A DNA stretch of 64,000 nt. Source: CAWAND01 sp963807065. GTDB lineage: Bacteria; Chloroflexota; Anaerolineae; Anaerolineales; E44-bin32. The stretch covers positions 62,001 through 126,000 of the forward strand of contig CAWDZQ010000003.1 of NCBI GenBank assembly GCA_963807065.1. The letters run 5' to 3'. Made by a program: the position numbers and the translations under genes. Position 1 is the stretch's first letter; every line of letters starts with the position of its first letter. Of this stretch, positions 9,342-18,816 are shown piece after piece. A model generated the notes under the pieces. The model saw only the letters and a program-made list of their open reading frames with translations. It did not search any database and had not been told where the DNA came from.

Positions 9342-10550
9342 CTACTCCCGGTTGCGCGTAGCCACGTCAAAGATGACGGCCAGGGCCAGCACGCTGGCGC
9401 GCACGATGTACTGATAGGAGATATCCAACCCCATCAGGTTCATCCCGCTGGAGAGGGAAGTCATCACGAAGGCGCCGATCAGGGACCCCACGACCTTGCC
9501 CACGCCTCCGGCGGCAGAAACGCCCCCCACGAAGGCGGCTGCGATGGCGTCCAACTCGAACAACTGGCCGGCGGTCGTGGTGGCCGAGCGCAACCGAGCT
9601 GCAAACAGAATTCCGGAGAGGGCCGACAGAAGTCCCATCGAGCCGAACACGGCATAAGTAATCCGCTTCACGCTGATACCGCTGAGTTCGGCGGCCTCTG
9701 GGTTGCCGCCGACGGCATAGATATGACGGCCCAACACCGTCCGGCTTGTGATGAACTGGTACACGAGGATGACGATTAGGACGACGACGGCCGTCCAGGA
9801 AAGACCCTGATAGCCCGCCAGAATCCATGTCACGGCGGCGACCAAGGCGGAGACGACCACCAGCTTGAGAATCCATCTGCCCAACGGGGACTGTTCCGAC
9901 TTATGGTCCCGAAGAGCTCGCCGGCCCAAGACCTCACTCACGATGAAGATCAAGATCCCCAGCAGCCCGAGGATCAGGGTGAGGAGGTGCATGTTGGGCA
10001 GGAAGGCCGCATGCGGGATGGGATCCGGTATGAAGCCATTGCCGATGGCGTTGAAGGTCTCGTCGGGGATGATGATCGTGCCCGTCGCCCGTGTGGAAAG
10101 CTGCAGCGCCCCGCGGTAGCCTAGCCAGCCGGCCAAGGTGGCTACGAAAGCTGGGATCTTCATCTGCGCCACCAAGAAGCCGGTGAACAACCCGGCCAGG
10201 ACTCCCAGCCCCAAGACCAGCGGGATTGCCAGGTAGACGGGGTAGTTCCAGGAAGTCATCGAGATGGCGGCGATGGCTCCCAAGAAGCCTGAGAGATAAC
10301 CGACCGAGAGGTCAATGTGGCGGATGACGATGACCAGGGTCATCCCGACGGCGAGGACGGCGATGTAGCCGGTTTGGTTGACCAGGTTGACGATATTGCG
10401 GGAGGAGATAAAGATGCCGTTGGTCGTGAAGGCAAACACCGCCATGATGGCGAACAAGGCGATGTACATGCCGTACTCACGGATGTTGCCGGGGATCAGT
10501 CTGGACGTCGTTCGAGCGACTGGCAGCTCGGCCCTGGTTGTTTCAGTCAT
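9342..10550 (-). CDS. CUT2-type sugar ABC transporter permease
   Basis: 402 residues with about ten hydrophobic segments. It contains the conserved motifs of ribose/xylose-type permeases, such as IRHIDLSVG near residue 70 and AFVGGVSAAGGVG near residue 340. It belongs to the XylH/RbsC/MmsB family and forms the membrane channel for monosaccharide uptake. The start overlaps the ATPase stop by four bases (ATGA), showing translational coupling. The gene order is binding protein, ATPase, permease. The closest match by motif is xylose/arabinose-type permeases, but the sugar is not fixed by sequence. Confidence 0.93.
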   Translation of the reverse strand: MTETTRAELPVARTTSRLIPGNIREYGMYIALFAIMAVFAFTTNGIFISSRNIVNLVNQTGYIAVLAVGMTLVIVIRHIDLSVGYLSGFLGAIAAISMTSWNYPVYLAIPLVLGLGVLAGLFTGFLVAQMKIPAFVATLAGWLGYRGALQLSTRATGTIIIPDETFNAIGNGFIPDPIPHAAFLPNMHLLTLILGLLGILIFIVSEVLGRRALRDHKSEQSPLGRWILKLVVVSALVAAVTWILAGYQGLSWTAVVVLIVILVYQFITSRTVLGRHIYAVGGNPEAAELSGISVKRITYAVFGSMGLLSALSGILFAARLRSATTTAGQLFELDAIAAAFVGGVSAAGGVGKVVGSLIGAFVMTSLSSGMNLMGLDISYQYIVRASVLALAVIFDVATRNRE

Positions 10551-11341
10551 GAGAGACCGCCTTCGGCGAAGTCGTTCCGAGCACCCACCATGTAGGCGAC
10601 GACTTTTTCGCGGAACTGGTGAATGTCCCCTTCAACCGGCGTGTCGGATACCTTCAGGCCCTGGCGCAGGACGATCAATCGATCACTGACCTGATAGATG
10701 TCTTCCAGGCGGTGGCTGATAATGATGATGGATGCTCCTTGGTCCTTGAGCTGGCTCACAAGATCCAGCACTTTGGCGATGGCCGCCACGCTCAAGGCCG
10801 CCGTGGGCTCATCCATAATGATGACTTTGGCATCGAAGGCTGTCGCTCGTGCGATGGCCACCGCCTGTCGCTGGCCGCCTGAAAGCCTTTCAACCTTCAA
10901 GCGTACCGAGGCAATATCGATCTTTAGCCGATTGAGCAGGGCCTTTGACTCCTGCTCCATGAAACGATTGTCCATAATCGAGATGGGCCCTATCGCCGTA
11001 CGGACGACTTCTCGTCCCAAGAAGACATTGGAAGCCACATCCAGGTTGTTGGCCAGAGCATAGTCCTGGTAGACCATCTCGATCCCCTGGCGTCGCGCAT
11101 CCATCGGGCTGGAAAAAGTCGTGGGTTCACCTTCCATCAGGATGCTGCCTTCGTCGGGGACATATGCGCCGCTGAGCACCTTCATGAGTGTGGATTTGCC
11201 GGCCGCATTGTCGCCGACCAACCCCAGTACCTCGTTCTTCTTCAGGGTGAGATCTACGCCACGCAGCGCCTGCACGGCGCCAAAACTCTTCTTGATGTGA
11301 CGCAGCTCTACCACGGCCGGTCGATTTTCTGCAGATGTCAT
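10547..11341 (-). CDS. CUT2-type sugar ABC transporter ATP-binding protein (single domain)
   Basis: 264 residues. Walker A is GDNAAGKST at residues 43-51, the signature is LSGGQRQAVAIAR and Walker B is VIIMDEPTAAL, followed by the H-loop in IIISHR. Classical RbsA/XylG proteins have two fused ATPase domains of about 500 residues; this one has a single domain, so it probably works as a homodimer, as in single-domain variants known from several phyla. It lies between the binding protein (129 bases upstream, with a hairpin) and the permease (4-base overlap). Confidence 0.94.
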   Translation of the reverse strand: MTSAENRPAVVELRHIKKSFGAVQALRGVDLTLKKNEVLGLVGDNAAGKSTLMKVLSGAYVPDEGSILMEGEPTTFSSPMDARRQGIEMVYQDYALANNLDVASNVFLGREVVRTAIGPISIMDNRFMEQESKALLNRLKIDIASVRLKVERLSGGQRQAVAIARATAFDAKVIIMDEPTAALSVAAIAKVLDLVSQLKDQGASIIIISHRLEDIYQVSDRLIVLRQGLKVSDTPVEGDIHQFREKVVAYMVGARNDFAEGGLS

Positions 11342-11414
11342 CTACGGTCCCTTCTCGCAGCGCCGAGAGTTGGCCTCGTTTCAACACCAGTTTGGATCAA
11401 GATGGGAAAGAAGA

Positions 11415-11451
11415 CCAGGGATGGTGATGGTTTTCCCATCACCATCCCTGG
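11415..11451 (-). terminator. Perfect 16-bp hairpin between binding-protein and ATPase genes
   Basis: The arms at 11415-11430 and 11436-11451 are exact inverted complements, with loop TTTTC. Read on the minus strand the stem is followed by a pyrimidine-rich stretch (TCTTCTTTCCC). It sits 19 bases after the binding-protein stop and before the ATPase. This fits an intra-operon attenuator or stabiliser that makes binding protein more abundant than transporter, a pattern known from maltose-type operons. Confidence 0.75.
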
Positions 11452-11469
11452 GGTCACACACGCAGGCTT

Positions 11470-13629
11470 TTACTGCAAGCCAGTGAAGTCGGCAGCCGGC
11501 CAGTAACCGGAGTCGATGATGGCCGCCTTGACGTTGGCCTTGTCGACGGCGATCACTTCGGACGGCTTGGCCGGGACATCGATCACACCGTTGTTGTAGG
11601 TGTTGGTCTGCGGCGGCGTGCCACCCTCGAGGTAGGCGATGGCGGCACCGATGGCATCCTTGACCAGGGTGCGGACGTCCTTGAGGACGGTCATGGACTG
11701 CTTGCCGTCGATGATGTACTGGACGGAAGCTTCCTCGGCGTCCTGGCCGGTGACGACGTAGCTGGTGACATCCTTGTCAGCTGCGAAGGCGTCGGCGATG
11801 GCTCGGGCCGTGCCGTCGTTGGGGGCGAGGATGAAGACGTCACCCTTGTCGACGGCCGGGGCAGCGGTCAGGTTGGATTCCGCCAGGTTCTTGGCGGTGT
11901 TGAAGTCCCAGTTGGTGCTGACCTGGCCGATGATCTGGCCCATCTCGTCACGCGTCAGGGTGGCCTTGTCCATCATGCCGGTAGCCTGACTGGAGTTCTT
12001 GATGACGAAGGTGCCATCGGCGATCTTGGGCTGCAGGACGTTCCAGGCGCCTTCGAAGAACAGGAAGGCGTTGTTGTCGCTGGCAGCGCCGGCGTACAGG
12101 TAGAGCGGGTTGCCGGAGCCGGAGGCGTGGTCGACCAGGTACTGGGCCTGGGCTTCACCGACGGCGATGCTGTCGAAGGTGACGTAGTAGTCGACGGCTT
12201 CGGTGTCGCGGATCAGGCGGTCGTAGGAGATGACCTTGACCCCGGCGGCGCGGGCTTCTTCAGCGGCAGCAGCCGCAGCCGAAGCATCCTGTGGGCAGAT
12301 GATGATCACCTTGACGCCCTTGGTGATCAGGGTCTCAACATTGGCCTTTTCCTTGGCCGAGTCGCCCTCGCTGAACAGGATCTCCGCCTGGTAGCCGGCG
12401 GCGCTCAGCGCATCGTTGAAGCGGGTCTCGTCCTGGATCCAGCGCGGCTCGTCGCGGGTCGGCAGGACGATGCCCACCGTGCCCTTGATGGCCGGGGCGG
12501 CACCGCCCTCGAGGCCGGTGAAGTCGGCAGCCGGCCAGTAACCGGAGTCGATGATGGCCGCCTTGACGTTGGCCTGATCGACGGCGATCACTTCGGACGG
12601 CTTGGCCGGGACATCGACCTTGCCGTTGTTATAGGTGTTGGTCTCCGGCGGCGTGCTGCCACCGAGGTAAGCGCCGGCGGCAGCGATGGCATCCTTGACC
12701 AGGGTGCGGACGTCCTTGAGGACGGTCATGGACTGCTTGCCGTCGATGATGTACTGGACGGAAGCTTCCTCGGCGTCCTGGCCGGTGACGACGTAGCTGG
12801 AAACATCCTTGTCAGCTGCGAAGGCGTCGGCGATGGCTCGAGCCGTGCCGTCGTTGGGGGCGAGGATGAAGACGTCACCCTTGTCGCTGGCGGTGGTGGC
12901 GGTCAGGTTGGATTCTGCCAGGTTCTTGGCGGTGTTGAAGTCCCAGTTGGTGCTGACCTGGCCGATGATCTGGCCCATCTCGTCACGTGTCAGGGTGGCC
13001 TTGTCCATCATGCCGGTAGCCTGACTGGAGTTCTTGATGACGAAAGTGCCATCGGCGATCTTGGGCTGCAGGACGTTCCAGGCGCCTTCGAAGAACAGGA
13101 AGGCGTTGTTGTCGCTGGCAGCGCCGGCGTACAGGTAGAGCGGGTTGCCGGAGCCGGAGGCGTGGTCGACCAGGTACTGAGCCTGGGCTTCACCGACGGC
13201 GATGCTGTCGAAGGTGACGTAGTAGTCGACGGCTTCGGTGTCACGGATCAGGCGGTCGTAGGAGATGACCTTGACCCCGGCGGCGCGGGCTTCTTCAGCG
13301 GCAGCAGCCGCAGCCGAAGCATCCTGTGGGCAGATGATGATCACCTGGACACCCTTGGTGATCAAGGACTCAACGTTGGCCTTTTCCTTGGCCGAGTCGC
13401 CTTCGCTGAACAGGATCTCCGCCGTATAGCCGGCGGCGCTCAGCGCGTCGTTGAAGCGGGTCTCGTCCTGGATCCAGCGCGGCTCGTCACGGGTCGGCAG
13501 CACAATGCCAACCTGGAGTGAGCTGGAGGAGGGTGCCTGAGTCGGCGCGGCGCCGCCGCAGGCGGCCAGTGCCATCGATAGGATGGCCACCAAGCTCAAG
13601 GCGTGAAGGGCGAACTTTCTTGAAGGCAT
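11470..13629 (-). CDS. Tandem-domain sugar-binding lipoprotein of the CUT2 ABC system
   Basis: 719 residues. A lipoprotein signal ends in LAAC (C24). After it come two periplasmic-binding domains of the XylF/ChvE type, fused in one chain. Domain 1 starts at about residue 40 and domain 2 at about 385; both begin VGIVLPTRDEPRW and end in PAADFTGL, with a period of 345 residues (1,035 bases). The copies differ at only scattered positions (for example TAEIL/QAEIL, TTASDKG/APAVDKG). The usual length of this family is about 350-380 residues, so the gene has doubled in frame. It heads an operon with single ATPase and permease genes. An assembly artefact is unlikely because the copies differ and the linker (about 375-384) is unique. 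Confidence 0.93.
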   Translation of the reverse strand: MPSRKFALHALSLVAILSMALAACGGAAPTQAPSSSSLQVGIVLPTRDEPRWIQDETRFNDALSAAGYTAEILFSEGDSAKEKANVESLITKGVQVIIICPQDASAAAAAAEEARAAGVKVISYDRLIRDTEAVDYYVTFDSIAVGEAQAQYLVDHASGSGNPLYLYAGAASDNNAFLFFEGAWNVLQPKIADGTFVIKNSSQATGMMDKATLTRDEMGQIIGQVSTNWDFNTAKNLAESNLTATTASDKGDVFILAPNDGTARAIADAFAADKDVSSYVVTGQDAEEASVQYIIDGKQSMTVLKDVRTLVKDAIAAAGAYLGGSTPPETNTYNNGKVDVPAKPSEVIAVDQANVKAAIIDSGYWPAADFTGLEGGAAPAIKGTVGIVLPTRDEPRWIQDETRFNDALSAAGYQAEILFSEGDSAKEKANVETLITKGVKVIIICPQDASAAAAAAEEARAAGVKVISYDRLIRDTEAVDYYVTFDSIAVGEAQAQYLVDHASGSGNPLYLYAGAASDNNAFLFFEGAWNVLQPKIADGTFVIKNSSQATGMMDKATLTRDEMGQIIGQVSTNWDFNTAKNLAESNLTAAPAVDKGDVFILAPNDGTARAIADAFAADKDVTSYVVTGQDAEEASVQYIIDGKQSMTVLKDVRTLVKDAIGAAIAYLEGGTPPQTNTYNNGVIDVPAKPSEVIAVDKANVKAAIIDSGYWPAADFTGLQ
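11483..13512 (-). repeat. Internal tandem duplication (period 1,035 bp) in the binding-protein gene
   Basis: The stretch starting at 11483 (complement) recurs at 12518. Both units run about 1 kb with very high nucleotide identity, including silent sites, which suggests recent duplication or ongoing gene conversion. Confidence 0.9.
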
Positions 13630-14123
13630 GTTTCTTCTTTTCTCCGTTGGGTTGATCTCGAATTGCGCGATGTCAAAGTGCTGAAGAAGTGGGAGTGTTC
13701 ACCTCCATGAGTGGATGACCCGGTTCCGGACGTCAGCTTCCGCCTTGCCGTAGCCGCGCCCGAGGGCGGGGCCAGGCAGGGCAGAACGAACCCGAACCGA
13801 GCCATGGTGGAATGGATTTTTGAGTGGGTCTGGGAAGGGCAAGATCGTGCGCGAGGCTTGGCATGCAACAGGACCCCTCAAGCGTGCTTGGTCGAAGCCT
13901 TCTTCGCGTAGCTCCATTCTAAATCAAAGCGCCCGTGGCGACAACCCAAGCTTGGCGGGCGATTGCCTGGCACCAGCTCCGAGCGCTGAACATATGACCC
14001 TGAGCAAGCACCTGATGGTCTGGGGCGCCTTCTCGTTTGCTTGAGCCGCTGCGCAGCATCGAACAGAGGGATTCCTCGTCTGGCAGCTTCTGCCCCTGCA
14101 GGGCTCGCAAGGACATGCAGGCA

Positions 14124-14165
14124 GGAACCTCCCCAACAAGGGGGGCCTCCAGGGGGGTAGACCGA
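14124..14165 (+). repeat. Partial copy of the dispersed intergenic repeat (hairpin tail only)
   Basis: It reads CCTCCCC-AACAAGGGGGGCC then a GGGGGGTAGACCGACAG-like tail, matching the distal part of the repeat at 14250-14356 but lacking the core. Confidence 0.6.
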
Positions 14166-14249
14166 CAGCAGTCTCGATCCTCAAGCCCCGACCAGTGAGC
14201 CCATGGGGTCGGGCGCAACTCGTCCAGCGAAGTGCATAATCACGATTGG

Positions 14250-14356
14250 AGTGGGTGTGGGGGACAGCTCATGTCCTCCTCGCTTGCATCCTGAGCGGAG
14301 CGAAGGGCACGGGCCCCCTTTGATAAGGGGGGCCTGCAGGGAGGTAGACAGACAGA
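14250..14356 (+). repeat. Dispersed intergenic repeat, copy A
   Basis: The core contains CTCGCTTGCATCCTGAGCG and GAGCGAAGGGCACGG. It is followed by a C-run/G-run hairpin (GGCCCCCTT-TGAT-AAGGGGGGCC) and a GGGAGGTAGACAGACAG tail. The same unit occurs in opposite orientation at 18424-18516 and 27255-27358. Confidence 0.85.
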
Positions 14357-14536
14357 TGCCGTGAGCCCCTTGCCATTTGTGATTAAATTCACAAGACCCG
14401 CCGGTCGCGGTGGGGGAACTCCTTGCCGGCCGCGTGCCAAAACCGCCAACTTCGGCTATAAGTTAACCGACGCCGCCAGCCCGAGGGCATGGACCCTGGC
14501 CGGCCGGTTTCCGCCCTCAACATTAAGGATTGAGCC

Positions 14537-16921
14537 ATGCAGGACTTCGAGAAACTGGGTGTGTTCTACCTGGGAAAGAAATTCGACGTCAAACGCTCCG
14601 TGCTGCAAGACGAACTCGTGCTGTACAACTCGCGCGACCTGGTCACCCACGCCCTGTGCGTGGGGATGACCGGCAGCGGTAAGACCGGCCTGGGCATCGA
14701 CCTGTTGGAGGAGGCGGCCATCGACGGCATTCCGGCCATCGTCATCGATCCCAAGGGTGATCTCACCAACCTGATGCTGACCTTTCCCGACCTGACACCC
14801 GAGGACTTCCAACCTTGGGTCAACGCGGACGATGCCCGTAAGAAGGATCTCACCCTGGAAGCCTTCGCCGCGCAGCAAGCGGATTTTTGGAAGAAGGGTC
14901 TGGAGGCGTGGGGTGAGAGCGGGGACCGGATCGCCAGGTTGCGAGCGGCGGCGGAGTTCGCGATCTACACGCCGGGAAGCAGCATCGGGCTCTCGGTCTC
15001 GGTGCTCAAATCCTTCGATGTCCCTGAAAAGGCCATCCTCGACGACTCGGAACTGTTGCAGGATCGCATCAGCACCACCGTCAGCGGATTGTTAGGGTTG
15101 TTGGGGATTGAGGCGGACCCGATCCAAAGCCGTGAGCACATTCTTATCTCGACCTTGATCGGCCGGGCCTGGAGCGATGGAAAGGGGCTCGACATTCCGG
15201 GCCTGATCGAAGGTGTCCAGAACCCACCCTTTAAGCAAGTGGGGGTCCTCAAGGTGGATGATTTCTACCCGTCCAAGGACCGCTTTGGCCTGGTCATGGC
15301 GCTCAATAATCTGCTGGCGGCGCCGGGCTTTGCGGCCTGGCTTGAAGGGCAGCCGCTGGACGTCGGCGGCATGCTGCACACCCCAGATGGTAAGCCGCGG
15401 GTGGCGATCTTCTCCATCGCCCATCTCAACGACGCCGAGCGGATGTTCTTTGTCACGCTGCTGCTCAACCATGTCCTGGGCTGGATACGTACGCAGTCGG
15501 GCACCACCAGCCTGCGCGCCTTGCTCTACATGGATGAGATCTTTGGCTACTTTCCCCCCGTGGCCACCCCTCCGTCAAAGGCGCCGCTGCTGTCCCTGCT
15601 CAAGATGGCCCGCGCCTTCGGCCTGGGGGTTGTCCTGGCGACCCAGAACCCGGTCGATCTGGACTACAAGGGACTCGCCAACATCGGCACTTGGTTCGTG
15701 GGACGCCTGCAGACCGAGCGAGACCGGGATCGCCTGATGGACGGGCTCCTCGGGGCGGAGTCAGGTGCCTCCTTCGACCGGAAAGAGCTTGAGGCGCTGC
15801 TCTCCAACCTCGAGAGCCGGACCTTCCTTATGAACAATATTCATGACAGCGGGCCGGTCGTGTTTCAAACCCGATGGGCCATGTCCTACCTGCGCGGGCC
15901 CTTAACGCGTGACCAGATCAAAGCTGTGATGGCGGATGCCAGGGTCGAAACCGCTGCCGCCAGCCAACCGATGGCCGCGCCGCCGTCCGCAGGTCAAGCG
16001 GCACCTCGCCCGGCACTGTCCCCGGATGTGCCCCAATTCTTCATCCCATCCAGATCGCTGCCGTCGAGCGGGCAGGTCACGTATCAACCCCAGCTCCTGG
16101 GGGTCGCCCGTATCCACTACGAATCCAAGAAATCCGACGTCGACAGCACCGAGACGCTGGTGGCCACATTTCCAATCACTGATGCCGCTGTGCCGATCGA
16201 TTGGGAAGGCGGCACCGTAGTGGAGCTTGAGCCCAAGGAACTTGAGAGGTCCCCCGCCGGGGACGCCACCTATCGCCCTTTGGCGTCGGCCGGGGCCGAT
16301 GCCGACAACTATTCCGGATGGGAGAGGGATTTCAAGGACTGGGTCTACGCTACGCAGCGTCTGAGTCTGTTTCGAAGCCCGACGCTCAAGCTCACATCCG
16401 ATCCGGGGGAGAATGAAGGCGCCTTCCGGATGAGGTTGGGACAAGCCGGTCGCGAGGCACACGATGAGGCTGTCGAAAAGCTGCGCAAGAAGTTCGCCCC
16501 CAAGGTGACGACCCTCGAAGATCGTGTCCGCCGGGCGCAGCAGGCCGTCGAGCGTGAGAAATCACAGGCGGTTTCACAGGGGGCGCAGACCGCCATTTCG
16601 ATCGGAGCCACCCTGATCGGCGCCTTTGTCGGGAGGAAGGCCATCAGCGCAACCACCCTGGGCCGGGCGACGACGGCGGCCCGAGGTGTGGGACGGACTG
16701 CGCGTGAGCGCGAGGACATCGGCCGCGCCGAGGAGTCGCTGGAGGCGCTCCAAGGGCGTTTGGCCGATCTGGAAGCGGAGTTCCAGGCCGAAACCGATGC
16801 GCTGGAGGCCAAATTCGACCCCACCACCGAGGACCTGGAGTCCATCGAGTTGAAGCCGACCAAGACCAACATCGCAGTCGACACCTTGGTCCTGGCGTGG
16901 GTGCCAGAGAACAGCGCCTAG
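14537..16921 (+). CDS. HerA/DUF87-type ATPase with C-terminal coiled coil
   Basis: 794 residues. Walker A is GMTGSGKT at 43-50, followed by VIDPKGDLTN, typical of HerA/FtsK-like DUF87 and DUF853 ATPases. Walker B is LLYMDEI at 329-335 and the ATQNPVDLDYKGL segment follows. After about residue 470 comes a linker, then from about residue 640 long charged helices likely to be coiled coil, interrupted by a glycine/alanine-rich hydrophobic stretch (ISIGATLIGAFVG). HerA ATPases pump or remodel DNA in hexamers, but this large DUF87 class is poorly characterised. No NurA partner is adjacent and the gene appears to stand alone. Start ATG with AAGGA 7 bases upstream. Confidence 0.88.
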   Translation: MQDFEKLGVFYLGKKFDVKRSVLQDELVLYNSRDLVTHALCVGMTGSGKTGLGIDLLEEAAIDGIPAIVIDPKGDLTNLMLTFPDLTPEDFQPWVNADDARKKDLTLEAFAAQQADFWKKGLEAWGESGDRIARLRAAAEFAIYTPGSSIGLSVSVLKSFDVPEKAILDDSELLQDRISTTVSGLLGLLGIEADPIQSREHILISTLIGRAWSDGKGLDIPGLIEGVQNPPFKQVGVLKVDDFYPSKDRFGLVMALNNLLAAPGFAAWLEGQPLDVGGMLHTPDGKPRVAIFSIAHLNDAERMFFVTLLLNHVLGWIRTQSGTTSLRALLYMDEIFGYFPPVATPPSKAPLLSLLKMARAFGLGVVLATQNPVDLDYKGLANIGTWFVGRLQTERDRDRLMDGLLGAESGASFDRKELEALLSNLESRTFLMNNIHDSGPVVFQTRWAMSYLRGPLTRDQIKAVMADARVETAAASQPMAAPPSAGQAAPRPALSPDVPQFFIPSRSLPSSGQVTYQPQLLGVARIHYESKKSDVDSTETLVATFPITDAAVPIDWEGGTVVELEPKELERSPAGDATYRPLASAGADADNYSGWERDFKDWVYATQRLSLFRSPTLKLTSDPGENEGAFRMRLGQAGREAHDEAVEKLRKKFAPKVTTLEDRVRRAQQAVEREKSQAVSQGAQTAISIGATLIGAFVGRKAISATTLGRATTAARGVGRTAREREDIGRAEESLEALQGRLADLEAEFQAETDALEAKFDPTTEDLESIELKPTKTNIAVDTLVLAWVPENSA

Positions 16922-17162
16922 CGCCCAGCACTGAGCGCCACCCATTCAGCTCAGGAACACCGGTCGCGCCAAGCTTCGCCAGCCAATGCCGTCACAACCG
17001 TCGAACGGTCGGCGGGATGCCTCGGCCGTCCCCGCCTGCCTCGAAAGGATACAGGAGGGAGGGACCCCTGGTGGTCGGGCGAGGCGCATCCAGAATGGCC
17101 GGCGCACCACGATTGCAGGGCGAGTGGGGGGACAACCCCAGGTCAAAGGGCGGAGGGGGGTA

Positions 17163-17921
17163 TCAGGTGGGGAGCAGGATGTCGTAGGGCGCCGGATCAG
17201 TGGCGATGGCCCAGGCGGCCCGACCTTCGACCAAATTGACCCGTGCGCCGAAACCGGACCCGCGCCAGGCCTCATCCCTCACCGGGACTCCGCCGACCAC
17301 AATTTGGGAAGGCGTGAAAGCGTCCGGTCGGCCGAGGCAGGCGAGCACCCCCGAGTGGGCGTCGACCGTGTCGTCGGCGAGTGCCTCCTCCACGCCAAAC
17401 TCGTCCCCCGAGGCCAGGTCACCCAGAGATGGAAGGGCCCCCAGCAGTCCGGTGCGAGGGAGGAACACAACCAAGGCGACGCCGGCCAGCAGGCACAGCC
17501 CCACGACGGCGCAACCGCCGAGGATCAGGGGCAGGCGCGACCGCCGGCCGACCTGCGGGGCAGGGGCGGGGGCCGGCTGTGGGGTTGGCATCGGCGGCGG
17601 AGCGGCAACCAACGAAGCCGCCAGCCGGGCCGCCGGAGCCGGGGCGCCGGGGACGCTCAGGACGGTGCGCCCGAGCTGGATCTGGTCACCTGGTGAAAGG
17701 ACAGTCGGCATGGCCACGCGCTGTCCGTTGAGGAAAGTTCCGTTGGCCGAGCCATCGTCGCGCAGCATCAGGGTTCCACCGGCCTCGTAGACGGTGGCGT
17801 GGCGGCGCGAGACCTCCGAATCGTCGAACGAATAGGTGCACTGGGAATCGCGTCCGAAACTCGCCTCGCCCTCGACGAGGTAGACCTTGCCTTCGGCGCC
17901 CAGCAAGCGGTGGGTGCTCAT
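17163..17921 (-). CDS. FHA-domain membrane protein
   Basis: 252 residues from the ATG at 17921. The N-terminal forkhead-associated domain (about 1-95) shows FGRDSQC, the phosphothreonine-binding SRRHA and GSANGTFLNG motifs. A Pro/Ala-rich linker (about 100-125) leads to a membrane segment (ILGGCAVVGLCLLAGVALVVF) and a small extracytoplasmic domain with a DIL end. The open frame extends to 18188, but the extra 88 residues look non-coding (Arg/Pro-rich), so 17921 is preferred. FHA domains read Ser/Thr kinase signals; no kinase gene is in the window. It diverges from the receiver/CpaE-like gene at 18817. Confidence 0.88.
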   Translation of the reverse strand: MSTHRLLGAEGKVYLVEGEASFGRDSQCTYSFDDSEVSRRHATVYEAGGTLMLRDDGSANGTFLNGQRVAMPTVLSPGDQIQLGRTVLSVPGAPAPAARLAASLVAAPPPMPTPQPAPAPAPQVGRRSRLPLILGGCAVVGLCLLAGVALVVFLPRTGLLGALPSLGDLASGDEFGVEEALADDTVDAHSGVLACLGRPDAFTPSQIVVGGVPVRDEAWRGSGFGARVNLVEGRAAWAIATDPAPYDILLPT

Positions 17922-18816
17922 CGGGTATTCCCAGCCCTTGGCCGGTCTGTGGGAATCCGTCCTGGCGATGGCCGCTTTAGACCATAAGGTGCACAAGCGA
18001 GGGAGGGGCAGGCTCGCATGAAACGCTCCAATGGGGCTTTGATGACGGTGTGGTGGTGTCAGTCGAGGGGCGTCCCGCGGTCGGCAGGTGCTGGTCCGCC
18101 GGCGGCGAGTTGCACCAGAGTAGCATAGATCGGGGCAGGCCTCAAGACGCATCGGCCGTTGGCCGGGCCACTTTGTGACAGGTTTCACAAGATCGACTGA
18201 CCACGACCTGGATGTCAGTCTACCGTGCTCGGTCTCAGGAGCCAGAGGCTATTCTTCATCTGCCCTCCTGCAGGCCCTCTTGATATCGCGTGCGTCGATC
18301 CCTCTGGTCGCGCGAAGAGCGACCACGATTGCTCTTTCTCCTCGCGTCGTGTCGAGGTCGGCGCCCCCGCCCGAGGCATCCCCCTGATCGCTGCACTAGA
18401 TTTAAGGGGCAACTCCTAATCTAACCCCGTATGGGGCCCCCTTCAAAGGGGGGCGCCGTGCCCTTCGCTCCGCTCAGGATGCAAGCGAGGAGGACATGAG
18501 ATGTCCCCCACATCCCACGCAATCGTGTGCATCGATCTCTCTGGACGCATTTCGCTCGACCCCACGGGCCCTCCAATCCTGTGCCTCGACCCAATTGGAA
18601 GTATTTCACCCGACGACAAGTGCTCTCTCACCCCATGCCATTTCGAGGTCGGCGCCAATCCGCAGCGGATTGCTGCCGGCCGAAAGGTAACTGTAAGGCC
18701 CGCTAGTCCCCTTGGCCTACTGGTCGTCTGGTGTAAATCGGCCCAGAATAGAAACCGGTTGCGCGCCTCCCCCAGCCTGTCAACCCTCGGCGCCTGCCTT
18801 TGTTTAAGGGATCGCC
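17922..18816. other. Divergent intergenic region with repeat copy B
   Basis: About 900 bases between the FHA gene and the CpaE-like gene. Open frames here are shadows or low-complexity. It holds the dispersed repeat at 18424-18516, and a single TGTAAG half-site near 18692. Promoters for both genes must lie here but none is clear. Confidence 0.65.
18424..18516 (-). repeat. Dispersed intergenic repeat, copy B
   Basis: Inverted relative to copy A. It contains the hairpin GGCCCCCTTCAAAGGGGGGC, then GTGCCCTTCGCTCCGCTCAG and GGACAT-GAG-ATGTCC, a small perfect palindrome. Confidence 0.85.

Larger units (their letters stand above)
13630..14536. other. Long intergenic region with dispersed-repeat copies
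   Basis: About 900 bases upstream of both the sugar operon (minus strand) and the HerA-like gene (plus strand), so it should contain two promoters. No protein gene is supported. It contains one full dispersed repeat (14250-14356) and one partial copy (14124-14165). Confidence 0.7.

Noticed and set aside
12127..13521. 464-codon open frame on the + strand across the sugar-binding gene
   Set aside because: It mirrors the duplicated binding protein on the other strand; its Val/Gly/Asp-rich translation has no domain and simply follows from high-GC codon bias.
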